13,670 bases of DNA from Anaerolineales bacterium (GTDB taxonomy: Bacteria > Chloroflexota > Anaerolineae > Anaerolineales > DRMV01): NCBI GenBank assembly GCA_027026295.1, contig JALVOR010000205.1:1-13670 (forward strand). The letters are read 5' to 3'. The translations under genes and the position numbers were made by a program. Position 1 is the first letter of the stretch; each line of letters opens with the position of its first letter. Shown one piece after another: positions 1 through 8,118 of this stretch. The notes below the pieces were generated by a model. It made no database searches, was not told where the DNA came from, and saw only the letters and a program-made list of their open reading frames with translations.

Positions 1-3
1 TTC

Positions 4-94
4 ATGTCATGGCGGGCCGCCGTAGGCGGCGAAGCCATCTCCCAGACGGTGGAGGAGACCGCTTCGGCGGTCTACGACCACCTCGCGGTGACAT
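4..94. repeat. Structured inverted-repeat element (TGTCAT...TGACA type)
   Basis: The ends are inverted: ATGTCA at 4-9 and TGACAT at 89-94. Each half also folds on itself. In the left arm ATGGC (9-13) pairs with GCCAT (34-38), enclosing a perfect 6-bp stem (16-21 with 25-30, loop GTA). In the right arm AGACCGC (56-62) pairs with GCGGTCT (67-73) around a TTCG loop, and ACCGC (58-62) can alternatively pair with GCGGT (85-89). The layout TGTCAT-GCG-...-GAAGC-AT-CTCC recalls, from memory, a widespread bacterial dispersed repeat that usually reads TGTCATTGCGAGG...GAAGCAATCTC. It starts 37 bp past the clpC stop and has no coding potential I trust. It might also act as a 3' barrier or terminator for clpC, but no U-tract is seen. 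Confidence 0.65.
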
Positions 95-130
95 AAAGGG
101 AAGGAACTGCGTAACTCCTAAACTATTTTA

Positions 131-2593
131 TCATGCGTTCCCACCCGCCACTTTGCGGAACACCACGTCCTTTTCGCCGGCTTCGTTCTCTTCCACATCC
201 ACTTCGATGGTGTCGCCAGGGGTAAATTCGCCGCTCAGCAGGCGGATGGCCAGCGGGCCTTCGATGTGTTTCTGCAGGGCGCGCTTCAGCGGGCGGGCGC
301 CAAAGTCGGGGTCGTAGCCGATTTCCGCTAAGTAATCGCGCGCCGCGTCGGTCAACTGCACGGTCAGGTCCCGCTCAGCCAGCCGCTCGGCGACCTCGGC
401 CATCTGCAGATCCACGATCTTCCGCATGTCTTCCCTGCTCAGCGGCGAGAACATGATGATTTCGTCGATGCGGTTGAGAAATTCGGGGCGGAAGGTGGCC
501 TTCAGGGCTTTCTCGATTTTTCCCTGCGCCTTGCGGTCTTCGTCGCCGTTGCTTTCCCCTTGCAGGAAGCCCAGCGAACCCGACTTGCGCACGAATTCGG
601 TGCCCAGGTTGGAGGTCATGATGATGACCGTGTTGCGGAAGTCGACCACCCGCCCCTGGCCGTCGGTGAGGCGGCCATCGTCGAGGATCTGCAGCAGCGA
701 ATTCCACACCTCGGGATGGGCTTTTTCGATTTCGTCGAACAAGATCACCCGGTAGGGGCGGCGGCGGACGGCTTCGGTGAGTTGCCCGCCTTCTTCATAG
801 CCCACATAGCCCGGCGGCGCGCCAAACAGCCGCGAAACTGTGTGCTGCTCGCGGTATTCGCTCATGTCCACCCGCACTAAGGCGTCTTCGTCGTCGAACA
901 GGAATTCGGCCAGCGCCTTGGCCAATTCGGTTTTGCCCACGCCTGAGGGGCCGATGAAAATGAACGACCCGATGGGGCGGCGGGGGTCCTTCAGCCCTGA
1001 TCTGGCACGGCGGATGGCGTCGGAAATGGCCGCAATGGCCTCGTGCTGCCCCACGATGCGCTCGTGCAGGCGCTCTTCCATGTGCAGCAGGCGCTCGGCT
1101 TCGGTTTCCATCATCTGGGTCACGGGAATGCCCGTCCACTGGGAAACCACCTCCGCGATGTCTTCGGCGTCCACTACCTCGTCCAGTTGGTTTTCGGCTT
1201 CCCACGCTGCCTTGCGGCGGTGGAAATCTTCTTCCATCTGCAGGCGTTCCATTTTCTTGGTGGCGGCGCGCTCATAATCACGGGCTTCCCGTGCCTGCTC
1301 TTCTTCGGCCACTAGGCGGTCGATTTCGGCTTTGGCGTCCCGCAGTTCGGGCGGCAGGGAATACAGCGCGACGCGCAGTTTGGCGGCGGCTTCGTCGATG
1401 AGGTCGATGGCCTTGTCGGGGAGATGGCGGTCGGTCACATAGCGGCTGGAAAGCCGCGCCGCGGCCACCAGCGCCTCGTCGGTAAAGCGCACGCCGTGGT
1501 GGGCTTCATAACGGTCGCGCAGGCCATGCAGCATTTCGATGGTGTCTTCGATGCTCGGCTCTTCCACATACACGGGCGCGAAGCGGCGCTCTAACGCGGC
1601 GTCTTTTTCAATGTATTTGTGGTATTCGTCGAGGGTGGTCGCGCCGATGCACTGCAACTCGCCGCGCGCCAGCGCGGGCTTGAGCATGTTAGAGGCGTCC
1701 ATTGCGCCCTGGGCCGCGCCCGCGCCCACCACGGTGTGCAGTTCGTCGATGAAAAGGATGATTTCGCCTTCCGAACGCTTGACGTCTTCGATGGCGGCCT
1801 TCAGGCGCTCTTCGAAGTCGCCGCGAAAGCGCGAACCGGCAATCATCGCGCCCAGGTCAAGGGAAACCACCCGCTTGCCCGCCAAAATTTCGGGCACGTC
1901 GCCTTCCACAATTTTCTGCGCCAGCCCTTCGACGATGGCGGTTTTGCCCACCCCGGCTTCGCCGATGAGCACCGGGTTGTTCTTCGTGCGGCGGGAAAGC
2001 ACCTGAATCACCCGCAAAATCTCGCCATCGCGCCCGATGACCGGGTCGAGTTTGCCTTCCCGCGCCAGGCGGGTGAGGTCGCGGGAATACTTTTCGAGGG
2101 CGCGGTAGCGGCTTTCGGCGCGGCGGTCGGTCACTTTTTGCCCGCCGCGAATTTGCTGAATGGCCTGATAAACGCGATCCTTGGTCACGCCCGCCGAAGC
2201 CAGCAGGGTTGCCGCGGGGGTGTTCCGCTCGTTGAGGATGGCAAGAAAGAGGTGCTCGGTGGAAATGTATTCGTCCTGCAGGCGATTGGCTTCCTGATTT
2301 GCCATATCCACGATGCGCTTGACGCGCGGGGTGATGAAAATTTGCCCCGCGCCGCTGCCGAAAATGTTGGCTTTGGGCGTGGTGCGCAGCACATGGTCAA
2401 CCTGCTGCATCAATTTTTCGGGGGGAATGCTGAGGATTTCCAAAATCTGCGACACCACACCATCGGGTTGCTCCAACAGCGCCAGCAAAATGTGCTCGGT
2501 ATCGATTTGGGTATGCCCGTAACGCTGAATGAGTTCGGCAGCCCGCTGGGCAACGGCCTGGGCGCGCTCGGTAAAACGGTCGAAACGCATCAT
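131..2593 (-). CDS. clpC: ATP-dependent Clp protease ATP-binding subunit ClpC (Hsp100 unfoldase)
   Basis: A cytosolic AAA+ hexameric unfoldase that feeds proteins to ClpP. With the start at 2593 it has 820 residues. Visible parts are a double Clp-N repeat (about 2-145), the first AAA+ module (Walker A GEAGVGKT about 211-218, Walker B ILFIDE about 279-284), a short coiled middle domain (about 405-470), and the second AAA+ module (Walker A GPSGVGKT about 548-555, Walker B VILFDE about 616-621). LGF at about 674-676 fits the [LIV]-G-[FL] loop that docks on ClpP. The short middle domain and this loop favour ClpC over ClpB. An upstream in-frame ATG at 2647 exists, but AGGAAGG (2601-2607) lies 7 nt before the ATG at 2593, so 2593 (or the adjacent ATG at 2590) is chosen. 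No clpP, ctsR or mcsB is in the window, and no CIRCE or CtsR-like site was seen upstream. Confidence 0.93.
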   Translation of the reverse strand: MMRFDRFTERAQAVAQRAAELIQRYGHTQIDTEHILLALLEQPDGVVSQILEILSIPPEKLMQQVDHVLRTTPKANIFGSGAGQIFITPRVKRIVDMANQEANRLQDEYISTEHLFLAILNERNTPAATLLASAGVTKDRVYQAIQQIRGGQKVTDRRAESRYRALEKYSRDLTRLAREGKLDPVIGRDGEILRVIQVLSRRTKNNPVLIGEAGVGKTAIVEGLAQKIVEGDVPEILAGKRVVSLDLGAMIAGSRFRGDFEERLKAAIEDVKRSEGEIILFIDELHTVVGAGAAQGAMDASNMLKPALARGELQCIGATTLDEYHKYIEKDAALERRFAPVYVEEPSIEDTIEMLHGLRDRYEAHHGVRFTDEALVAAARLSSRYVTDRHLPDKAIDLIDEAAAKLRVALYSLPPELRDAKAEIDRLVAEEEQAREARDYERAATKKMERLQMEEDFHRRKAAWEAENQLDEVVDAEDIAEVVSQWTGIPVTQMMETEAERLLHMEERLHERIVGQHEAIAAISDAIRRARSGLKDPRRPIGSFIFIGPSGVGKTELAKALAEFLFDDEDALVRVDMSEYREQHTVSRLFGAPPGYVGYEEGGQLTEAVRRRPYRVILFDEIEKAHPEVWNSLLQILDDGRLTDGQGRVVDFRNTVIIMTSNLGTEFVRKSGSLGFLQGESNGDEDRKAQGKIEKALKATFRPEFLNRIDEIIMFSPLSREDMRKIVDLQMAEVAERLAERDLTVQLTDAARDYLAEIGYDPDFGARPLKRALQKHIEGPLAIRLLSGEFTPGDTIEVDVEENEAGEKDVVFRKVAGGNA

Positions 2594-2625
2594 GGAGGTT
2601 CCTTCCTGCAAGCAAGTGATTGTCA

Positions 2626-2790
2626 GTTTATCCACAGAGATGAGCACAGATTGAGCAGAAAACTTCGTAAGGCGCAGGATTTACCCTGATTTCTTGGCAG
2701 CCTTGGTGTCGTCTTGGCGAACTTGGTGCCCAAAAAAATCCGTGACCATCCGTGTTATCCGTGGTCTATTCCCTTGTGACTGAACAGTTA
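2626..2790 (-). repeat. Mosaic periodic intergenic repeat, copy 1
   Basis: Read in the sense of the flanking genes, this copy starts with TAACTGTTCAG (2780-2790), about 12 bp after the stop of the thioredoxin-like gene. It then has a CACGGAT-type phrase repeated about every 10 nt (about 2734-2765), a CACCAAG/GCCAAGA-type phrase (about 2688-2730) and a CAATCTGTGCTCATCTCTG phrase running to TTTATCC on the plus strand (2626-2658). It ends about 33 bp before the clpC start, so any clpC promoter must lie in or beside it. The individual phrases resemble common low-information intergenic repeats of environmental bacteria; that resemblance is from memory. Confidence 0.6.
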
Positions 2791-2801
2791 CGAAAATTAT
2801 A

Positions 2802-3182
2802 TCATCGGGGCTCGTTCAGGGCGCGGGTAATCGCCGCGGCAATGCGTTCCTCGTCGAAACCCACAATGCGCTCACCGCCTACGAGAAAAGCCGGGTAACG
2901 ACGCACACCCCGCAGCGCCAGCCACATGCCGCGCGGCGATTGGGCATTGACGATTTGCACAAACAGTTGGTTGGGAAAGCGTTCCCCCAAGCGGGAAAGC
3001 AGCGCCGTCAACTGCTCCCATTCTTCCTGCACCTCCGGAGGGTACGATGCCAGGTCTTGCTGGCGCACCTGGTCACCGATGCCGGCGTTGTCAAACAATA
3101 TCTGGCGGCGGGAGCAGTGCTGCAAACTGCCAACCACGCGGGCAACCACTTCGATTTTCACGCGCTGGGAAGGTGGGGTCAT
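2802..3182 (-). CDS. Thioredoxin-fold-like small protein
   Basis: A 126-residue soluble protein of unproven function. The beginning (KIEVVARVVGSLQHCSRRQ, about 9-27) looks like a thioredoxin-fold first strand followed by a cysteine, and VRRYPAFLVGGERIVGF (about 93-109) resembles the cis-proline strand and following hairpin of thioredoxin or glutaredoxin folds. Cys23 is the only cysteine, so a normal CxxC redox centre is absent. A middle helix-rich part (about 45-68) carries many charged residues. The ATG at 3182 has GGAAAGGA about 8-9 nt upstream, which supports the start. It may be co-transcribed with clpC downstream, although 208 bp with a repeat separates them. A non-redox thioredoxin-like binding protein or a glutathione-type enzyme are both possible. 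Confidence 0.75.
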   Translation of the reverse strand: MTPPSQRVKIEVVARVVGSLQHCSRRQILFDNAGIGDQVRQQDLASYPPEVQEEWEQLTALLSRLGERFPNQLFVQIVNAQSPRGMWLALRGVRRYPAFLVGGERIVGFDEERIAAAITRALNEPR

Positions 3183-3253
3183 GGCACAAATTCCTTTCCA
3201 AAGTGTAATTGCTCAGCCCTGGCAAAGAAAAATTGCAGATTGCACGGCCTTCA

Positions 3254-3423
3254 AACCACAGAAAACACAGAAACGGAGCAATTCGTGAGGCGTTGCTTCG
3301 TCAATTCGTAGCGTCCGAAGTATCACCGTGCCAACCTTTGGAGACCCTGGCATTCGAAAAATCCGTGTGCGTCCGTGACTATCCGTGTCGCCCGTGGCCC
3401 ATCTTTCCAAACCTGAACAGTTT
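3254..3423 (-). repeat. Mosaic periodic intergenic repeat, copy 2
   Basis: In the sense of the DUF389 gene the tag AACTGTTCAGG starts about 18 bp after its stop (tag at 3412-3422). A periodic CACGGA phrase follows (about 3358-3400), then a separate 58-bp block (3254-3311). That block is nearly identical to 5894-5951, with 3 mismatches by eye. It holds two direct AATTCGT words and the ACAGAAAACACAG phrase on the plus strand. No gene is visible in the gap 3183-3440 beyond this. Confidence 0.65.
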
Positions 3424-3440
3424 TTCACTGCATCGCAGCG

Positions 3441-4964
3441 TCAAGGCGTGGGCACCGGCGTGGGGGAAAGCGTGGGTGAGGCCGTAGGCATAGGGGTAAG
3501 GGTCACCACATAGAGCATTGGTGTCCAGCCAACGCGCCCTTCAGGGTCAATGACTTCCACCCACACCATGCCGCCGACAATCGCGGTGTGGTAAGTCACC
3601 TGCAAAGGCGTACCTTCCCGCAAGATAGCAATAATCGGGCCGTTGGGCGACTGACGCAGGCGCACCCCATGCCAGTGGGTATTGGCAACCCGGGCGGGCG
3701 CTGGCGTGGGTGTAGGGGTGTTCGTTGCCGTCGGCGTTGCCGTGGCCGTGTTGGTAGGGGTTGGCGTTGCCGTGGCCGTGGGGGTCGCCGTCGCGGTCGC
3801 TGTTGCCGTCGCGGTGGGAGAAGGGCCAGGCGTGGGTGTGTAAGTCGGCGTGGGGGGAATCAGAGGATCCAAACGGGTGTAAACCGTCTGCTCCACCACG
3901 ATGGAAACCGGGCGATTGAGGCGGGCAGCGATGCGTTCCTGCAAACCGCGCACTTCTTCATACCGCAGCGTGCGCTCGGTGCGGATTTGCAAATTCATGT
4001 GCAGCGTACCGTTCAATTCCTTGAAATTCATTCCCACCAATTCGGCATTGGCGCCCACTTTGGCAATTTCCTCGTTCACCACGCCGTCGATCAGGCTGGT
4101 TTCCGCCGCCTGATGCACGAAACTGGCGCTCAGGTAAGCCAGTGGCAGCAACAACACCAGCACCAGCACGCCGGAAAACTGCATCACCCGCGGCAGATCG
4201 CGCACGCTGCGAATCTGGAACACGGTGGTTTCCCCAAAATTGAGGGCGTAGAAAACCACCATCGAAGCAAAGGCAATGGCAATGGCGTTGGTAATGAAAA
4301 GCAGCAGCGCGCCGCCGGCCACATCCCAACGCCCCAGGCCAACGCCAATGCCAACCACATCCAGCGGCGGCATCAGTGCAGTAGCAATGGCGACGCCCGG
4401 CAGGGAAGGCGACACCGAAGGCAGCGCCCACGCAAAGGCAGCCGCTGCGCCGCCCGCCAGCGCAATGGCGAGATCGATCGGGCCGGGGCGGATGCGGGCG
4501 AGGACTTCGTGGGGCAAATGCTGCAAAGGCACGAAGGGCAGCGGGCGATTGATGAGGGTCAGCACCAGCGCCGTGACAATGGCGACCAGTGCGCCGCGCA
4601 CCAACGCGCTGGCGGCATCTTTCAGAAGGCGGTCGTCACCGGTGAGGGAAGACAACCCCAGCCCCAAAATGGGCGTCATCAGCGGCGCAACGAGCATGGC
4701 GCCGATGACCGTAGCCCCCGAATCGATCAGCAGCCCCAAGGTGGCAATTACGCTGGAAAGCAGCACCATGAGGAAATAGTCGAAATCGGGGCGCGAACCC
4801 TCGCGCAATTGCACGATGACCGCACCGCGACGCTTGACATCCACGGCGCGCATTTGCCGTCGCCACCAGCCAAGCAGGCGCATCCGCCGCGAGAGGTGCG
4901 GCGGCTCGGGAGAAGGAAAAGGCTCAGGAGAAACGGGCGTGGATGGAGATTCCTGGTCGGGCAT
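3441..4964 (-). CDS. DUF389 multipass membrane protein with P/T-rich linker and C-terminal SH3-like domain
   Basis: A 507-residue inner-membrane protein of unknown transport or sensing role. A Pro/Ser-rich head is followed by a basic stretch (about 26-46) and the DUF389 core with about seven membrane segments (near 64-84, 85-106, 120-140, 162-183, 187-210, 214-241, 262-283), including SGATVIGAMLVAPLMTPI (82-99). A soluble part (about 285-368) leads to a Pro/Thr/Ala linker (370-424), an SH3-like domain (about 427-489, with GVRLRQSPNG and GWTPMLYV) and a second P/T tail. The basic head suggests a cytoplasmic N terminus, and seven segments would then put linker and SH3 domain outside. The ATG lies 3 nt after the stop of the DUF429 gene, with AGGA just upstream, so translation is probably coupled. 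DUF389 has no settled biochemical function. Confidence 0.88.
   Translation of the reverse strand: MPDQESPSTPVSPEPFPSPEPPHLSRRMRLLGWWRRQMRAVDVKRRGAVIVQLREGSRPDFDYFLMVLLSSVIATLGLLIDSGATVIGAMLVAPLMTPILGLGLSSLTGDDRLLKDAASALVRGALVAIVTALVLTLINRPLPFVPLQHLPHEVLARIRPGPIDLAIALAGGAAAAFAWALPSVSPSLPGVAIATALMPPLDVVGIGVGLGRWDVAGGALLLFITNAIAIAFASMVVFYALNFGETTVFQIRSVRDLPRVMQFSGVLVLVLLLPLAYLSASFVHQAAETSLIDGVVNEEIAKVGANAELVGMNFKELNGTLHMNLQIRTERTLRYEEVRGLQERIAARLNRPVSIVVEQTVYTRLDPLIPPTPTYTPTPGPSPTATATATATATPTATATPTPTNTATATPTATNTPTPTPAPARVANTHWHGVRLRQSPNGPIIAILREGTPLQVTYHTAIVGGMVWVEVIDPEGRVGWTPMLYVVTLTPMPTASPTLSPTPVPTP
3718..3848 (-). repeat. Low-complexity tandem-like DNA coding the P/T/A linker
   Basis: This in-frame stretch of the DUF389 gene encodes alternating Thr, Pro and Ala. 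An 18-nt word (GGCGTTGCCGTGGCCGTG, plus strand) recurs exactly at 3733-3750 and 3763-3780, a 30-bp period, with shorter GTCGCGGTCGC-like variants at about 3786-3815. Such DNA can change length by slippage. It is not a CRISPR: there are no uniform spacers and the reading frame stays open. Confidence 0.8.
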
Positions 4965-4967
4965 ACG

Positions 4968-5744
4968 TCATCCTGCTTTGGTGTAGCGTTCCTTGAGCGG
5001 GGCAACGGGCAAAACGATTTGACCTTCCTGTGGATCGCCCAAGATGGTGACTTCGGCGGGGGCGTGAACGGCTTTGTGGGCCGTGAAGGCCGCGAGCAAG
5101 GCGTCGAGTTCCCCCGAGTCAAGCAAATGTTCGGTGGGCAGCACGCCCTGCAAAAGCCGATGGCGGGTGAGTTCCTCGAAAACCCGCAAAGGGTTATCCA
5201 GCGGCAAATCCTGCTCGCGCAAGACCAGTTGGCGCTGAATGCGCCCTTCGAGGCTTTCTTTCGGGAAGGGCAAATGCCCCAAGAGGGCTGCAAAACCAGC
5301 GTAAGGGTAGGTTTCCAGCACCTGATGGGCAGCGCCTTCGGTGGGGTAAGGCTGATAACCCATGCGCTTGAGGTGACGGCAAAGGTGGAAACTGACCTGT
5401 ACCCACGAAGGGGCGTCTTCAGGACGGGAAGGCGTGGGAAGCATGCGCAGGTTGTGCTGCCGCAGCAGGTATTCCGCCACGCGCCCCTGCTGCCAGCGCC
5501 CCGGACGCAGCCCCGCGGGCAAAGAAGCGCGGTAATCGGGCTGCTGCAACAGCCCCAAACTGGGCGCGCAGGGCGCACCCACAGCGACCACCGCCTGCTT
5601 CTGCCCACCGCAAAACGCCAACACTTCCGCCGTGTTCCCGCGAGAAAGGGCAAGCAGGTTGAACTCGGCATCCAGCGCGGCGTAAGGCATCGCCTGTTTG
5701 CTCAACGGCACAATGCCAATGTAGGTTGCCCGGGAAAGCCACAT
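4968..5744 (-). CDS. DUF429 family protein (RNase H-like fold, probably degenerate active site)
   Basis: 258 residues. DUF429 proteins are predicted nucleases of RNase H-like fold. Matching features are the first strand YIGIVPLSK (8-16), AYAALD-like MPYAALD (19-25), AVVAVGAPCAP (51-61), LETYPYAGFAALLG (143-156) and the C-terminal DALLAAFTAH with GQIVLPV. Family members usually carry Asp in the first strand (GID) and often in the later VxxDAP strand. Here these places are Val12 and Gly56, so metal-dependent catalysis may be lost. Glu144 is kept. The ATG at 5744 is preceded by AAGGAAGGG. A promoter lies 42-70 bp upstream, and the stop is 3 nt from the DUF389 start, so the two genes form one operon. 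The family call is from pattern memory. Confidence 0.78.
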   Translation of the reverse strand: MWLSRATYIGIVPLSKQAMPYAALDAEFNLLALSRGNTAEVLAFCGGQKQAVVAVGAPCAPSLGLLQQPDYRASLPAGLRPGRWQQGRVAEYLLRQHNLRMLPTPSRPEDAPSWVQVSFHLCRHLKRMGYQPYPTEGAAHQVLETYPYAGFAALLGHLPFPKESLEGRIQRQLVLREQDLPLDNPLRVFEELTRHRLLQGVLPTEHLLDSGELDALLAAFTAHKAVHAPAEVTILGDPQEGQIVLPVAPLKERYTKAG

Positions 5745-5785
5745 AAGCCCTTCCTTGGTTCAAGCCGCAGCGGGTAGACGCTTTC

Positions 5786-5814
5786 AGTTTAGCGCATGTT
5801 GGGCGGAAGGTCAA
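5786..5814 (-). promoter_or_regulatory. Sigma70-type promoter for the DUF429-DUF389 operon
   Basis: On the minus strand TTGACC (5809-5814) and TAAACT (5786-5791) are separated by exactly 17 bp. Transcription would begin near 5779, giving a leader of about 35 nt to the ATG at 5744 with a strong ribosome site. Confidence 0.72.
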
Positions 5815-5879
5815 ATCGGCGGGCTGTTTCGGGTGCAAGCAAAATATGTAGAAATGGCTGCCCTGTTATGGGGTGAGGG

Positions 5880-6133
5880 CAAAGAAACCACAAAACCACA
5901 GAAAACACAGAAACGGGGCAATTCGTGAAGCGTTACTTCGTCAATTCGTAGAAAACCAAAGCAACACCATGCCGAATTCAACCCTCTCTGCGCCTCTTTA
6001 CGCTCCTCTGTGCCTCGGCATTATCCTTTCTTTGCGTGCTTTGCTTTCTCTGCGCCTTAGCGTTACAAAAAATCCGCGTGCATCGTGACAACCCATGTCA
6101 TCCGTGGCCTGTCTTCCCAAGGCTGAACAGTCA
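5880..6133 (-). repeat. Mosaic periodic intergenic repeat, copy 3 (longest)
   Basis: This fills most of the 508-bp gap 5745-6252. In the sense of ftsH it starts with TGACTGTTCAGCCTTGGGAA (6114-6133), then the CACGGATGAC phrase (about 6067-6112), then a GGCGCAGAGAAAGCAAAG/GCACAGAGGAGC phrase (about 5983-6066). It ends with a 58-bp block (5894-5951) nearly identical to 3254-3311, and TTTCTGTGGTTTTGTGGTTT (5884-5903). It begins after the ftsH terminator and stops about 65 bp short of the DUF429 promoter. No open frame here has a ribosome site or recognisable protein. Confidence 0.68.
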
Positions 6134-6186
6134 CGCTTCAACAACAATTGCCTGCACCCGCGAGAAGCAGCAAAGTGACGCGCTCC

Positions 6187-6217
6187 AAAAACGAAGGGGC
6201 GGCCCGAAAGCCGCCCC
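6187..6217 (-). terminator. Rho-independent terminator of ftsH
   Basis: A perfect 8-bp GC stem, GGGGCGGC (6196-6203) with GCCGCCCC (6210-6217), has a 6-nt loop and on the minus strand is followed by TTCGTTTTT. It starts 36 bp past the ftsH stop. Confidence 0.88.
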
Positions 6218-6252
6218 GATTGCAATTCACAAGCCTTTGGCAAGCGCAAGGG

Positions 6253-8118
6253 TCAGGCTGCGCTCTCTTTGGGTCGGGGGGTTGCCCGCTTGGGCACCGG
6301 CGGCGGGAAGATGGCTTCGAACTCGCTGCGCGAGATGGTTTCCTCTTCCAGCAATTTCTGCGCCACGGCGTCCAGTTTGTTGCGATATTCCTTCAAAATG
6401 GCGCGGGCACGGGCATAAGCCTCGTTGACCAGACGGCGCACTTCAGCATCGATTTGTTCGGCGATGGTCTCGGAGTAATCCCGCTGCTCGGCAATTTCGC
6501 GTCCAAGGAAAACCAGTTCCTCTTTCTTGCCATAAACCAGCGGTCCCAGGTTTTCGCTCATGCCCCAGCGGGTCACCATGGTGCGCGCCAGGCGGGTGAC
6601 GCGTTCCAGGTCGTTGGAAGCACCCGAGGTGATGTCGTCGAATACCAGTTCCTCGGCGGCGCGCCCGCCCAGCAATCCCACCATGTCGGCAAACACCTTG
6701 CGGCGCGACATCAGCGTGCGGTCCTCTTCCGGCAGGGTTAGCGTGTAGCCGCCTGCCATGCCGCGGGCAATAATCGAAACCTTGTGCACCGGGTCGGCTT
6801 CCGGCAGCGCCTGCATCACCACAGCATGGCCGGCTTCATGGTAAGCCACGATACGCTTTTCCTCTTCGGTGATGACGCGGCTCTTGCGCTCGGGCCCAGC
6901 CAGCACACGCTCGACGGCTTCCTCGAAATCTTGCTGCTCGATGACCGTGCCGCCGCGGCGGGCTGCCAGAATGGCGGCTTCGTTGACCAGGTTTTCCAGG
7001 TCGGCACCGACAAAGCCCGGCGTGGTGCGCGCCAGTACGCCCAGGTTGACATCGGGGGAAATCGGCTTGCCGCGCACATGCACGCGAAGGATGGCTTCCC
7101 GCCCGCGCATGTCGGGGCGGTCAAGCACCACACGGCGGTCGAAGCGACCGGGGCGCAGCAGCGCCGGGTCGAGGATGTCAGGGCGGTTGGTGGCAGCCAT
7201 CACGATGATGTTGGTGTCGCTGTCGAAGCCGTCCATTTCCACCAGCAACTGGTTGAGGGTTTGTTCGCGCTCGTCGTGGCTGCCGCCCAAACCCGCGCCG
7301 CGCTGGCGGCCTACGGCGTCAATCTCGTCCACGAAGACGATGCAGGGCGAATGCCGCTTGGCCTGGTCGAACAGGTCGCGCACGCGGCTGGCGCCCACAC
7401 CGACGAACATTTCCACGAATTCCGAACCGGAAATGGAGAAAAAGGGCACCCCGGCCTCGCCCGCAACGGCTTTCGCCATCAGGGTCTTGCCCGTACCCGG
7501 AGGGCCCACCAGCAGCACACCCTTGGGAATACGCGCACCCAGTTTGAGGAATTTTTCCGGTTCCCGCAAGAACTCCACGACTTCCTGCAGTTCTTCTTTG
7601 GCCTCGTCCACACCGGCCACATCGTCGAAAGTGACCATCGGGCGGTCGCCCGTGAACATGCGCGCCCGCGATTTGCCAAAGGAAAGCGCACCGCCCCCGC
7701 CCTGGCTCTGGCGCATCAGATACCAGAACATGACCACGACCAAAATCACCGGCAAAATATACATGATGCCGGTAAAAATATCCGGCCAAATGCTCGGCGG
7801 GTGGAAGTCCAGTTTGACCCTGTCGGGTGCAAGGTCTTCTGGCGTCGCACCCAGGTCGCGAATCTGCTGCAAAAAACCTTCGCCGGGCTCGATGTTGGCG
7901 GATTCCTTGGTGCCGTCCTTGTAAATGACCGTGACCTCGGTCTCTTCCACGATCAGGCGGGTGATTTTGCCCGCGTGCAGGTCGGCAACGACCTGGTTGA
8001 TATAAAGCGGTGTTGGCGCTTTCTGGTTGCCGTTGTAGCTATACCATATCAGGGCCGCGATAGCCAGAAAGATGAAAAAATAGAGTACCGAAGCCCGATT
8101 GCGAGGAGATGGCTCCAC
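6253..8118 (-). CDS. ftsH: ATP-dependent zinc metalloprotease FtsH
   Basis: A membrane-anchored AAA+ hexameric protease that degrades misfolded membrane and short-lived cytosolic proteins. With a GTG start at 8118 it has 621 residues: membrane segment 1 (about 11-27), extracytoplasmic FtsH-ext domain (about 30-112), membrane segment 2 (about 114-135), AAA+ domain with Walker A GPPGTGKT (205-212), Walker B VFVDEID (261-267) and the second region of homology [20 protein letters not shown] (about 309-328), then peptidase M41 with zinc motif HEAGH (427-431) and an Asp ligand near 503. All key residues are present and the length is normal. An ATG at 8172 is in frame, but GGAGG at 8124-8128 sits 5 nt before the GTG, and the extra 18 residues look unlike an FtsH N terminus. 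It has its own promoter and terminator and is monocistronic. Confidence 0.96.
   Translation of the reverse strand: MEPSPRNRASVLYFFIFLAIAALIWYSYNGNQKAPTPLYINQVVADLHAGKITRLIVEETEVTVIYKDGTKESANIEPGEGFLQQIRDLGATPEDLAPDRVKLDFHPPSIWPDIFTGIMYILPVILVVVMFWYLMRQSQGGGGALSFGKSRARMFTGDRPMVTFDDVAGVDEAKEELQEVVEFLREPEKFLKLGARIPKGVLLVGPPGTGKTLMAKAVAGEAGVPFFSISGSEFVEMFVGVGASRVRDLFDQAKRHSPCIVFVDEIDAVGRQRGAGLGGSHDEREQTLNQLLVEMDGFDSDTNIIVMAATNRPDILDPALLRPGRFDRRVVLDRPDMRGREAILRVHVRGKPISPDVNLGVLARTTPGFVGADLENLVNEAAILAARRGGTVIEQQDFEEAVERVLAGPERKSRVITEEEKRIVAYHEAGHAVVMQALPEADPVHKVSIIARGMAGGYTLTLPEEDRTLMSRRKVFADMVGLLGGRAAEELVFDDITSGASNDLERVTRLARTMVTRWGMSENLGPLVYGKKEELVFLGREIAEQRDYSETIAEQIDAEVRRLVNEAYARARAILKEYRNKLDAVAQKLLEEETISRSEFEAIFPPPVPKRATPRPKESAA

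Noticed and set aside
9..317. Short plus-strand frame at the left edge
   Set aside because: Its first third lies in the inverted-repeat element and the rest is antisense to the clpC end.
131..2593. ClpB instead of ClpC
   Set aside because: The middle domain is short and an LGF ClpP-docking tripeptide is present in the second AAA+ module, both against ClpB.
1619..2689. 356-codon plus-strand frame opposite clpC
   Set aside because: Shadow frame of clpC without ribosome site or domain match.
3718..3848. Possible CRISPR-like or tandem array
   Set aside because: Repeat units vary, there are no uniform spacers, and the stretch codes a P/T/A linker in frame.
3588..5777. 729-codon open frame on the plus strand
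   Set aside because: It spans the DUF389 and DUF429 genes antisense, is full of Arg/Gln/His runs, and covers the real operon promoter. No family resemblance.
5873..6428. Short plus-strand frames in the ftsH-DUF429 gap
   Set aside because: They consist of translated repeat phrases and run into ftsH antisense; no ribosome site and no family match.
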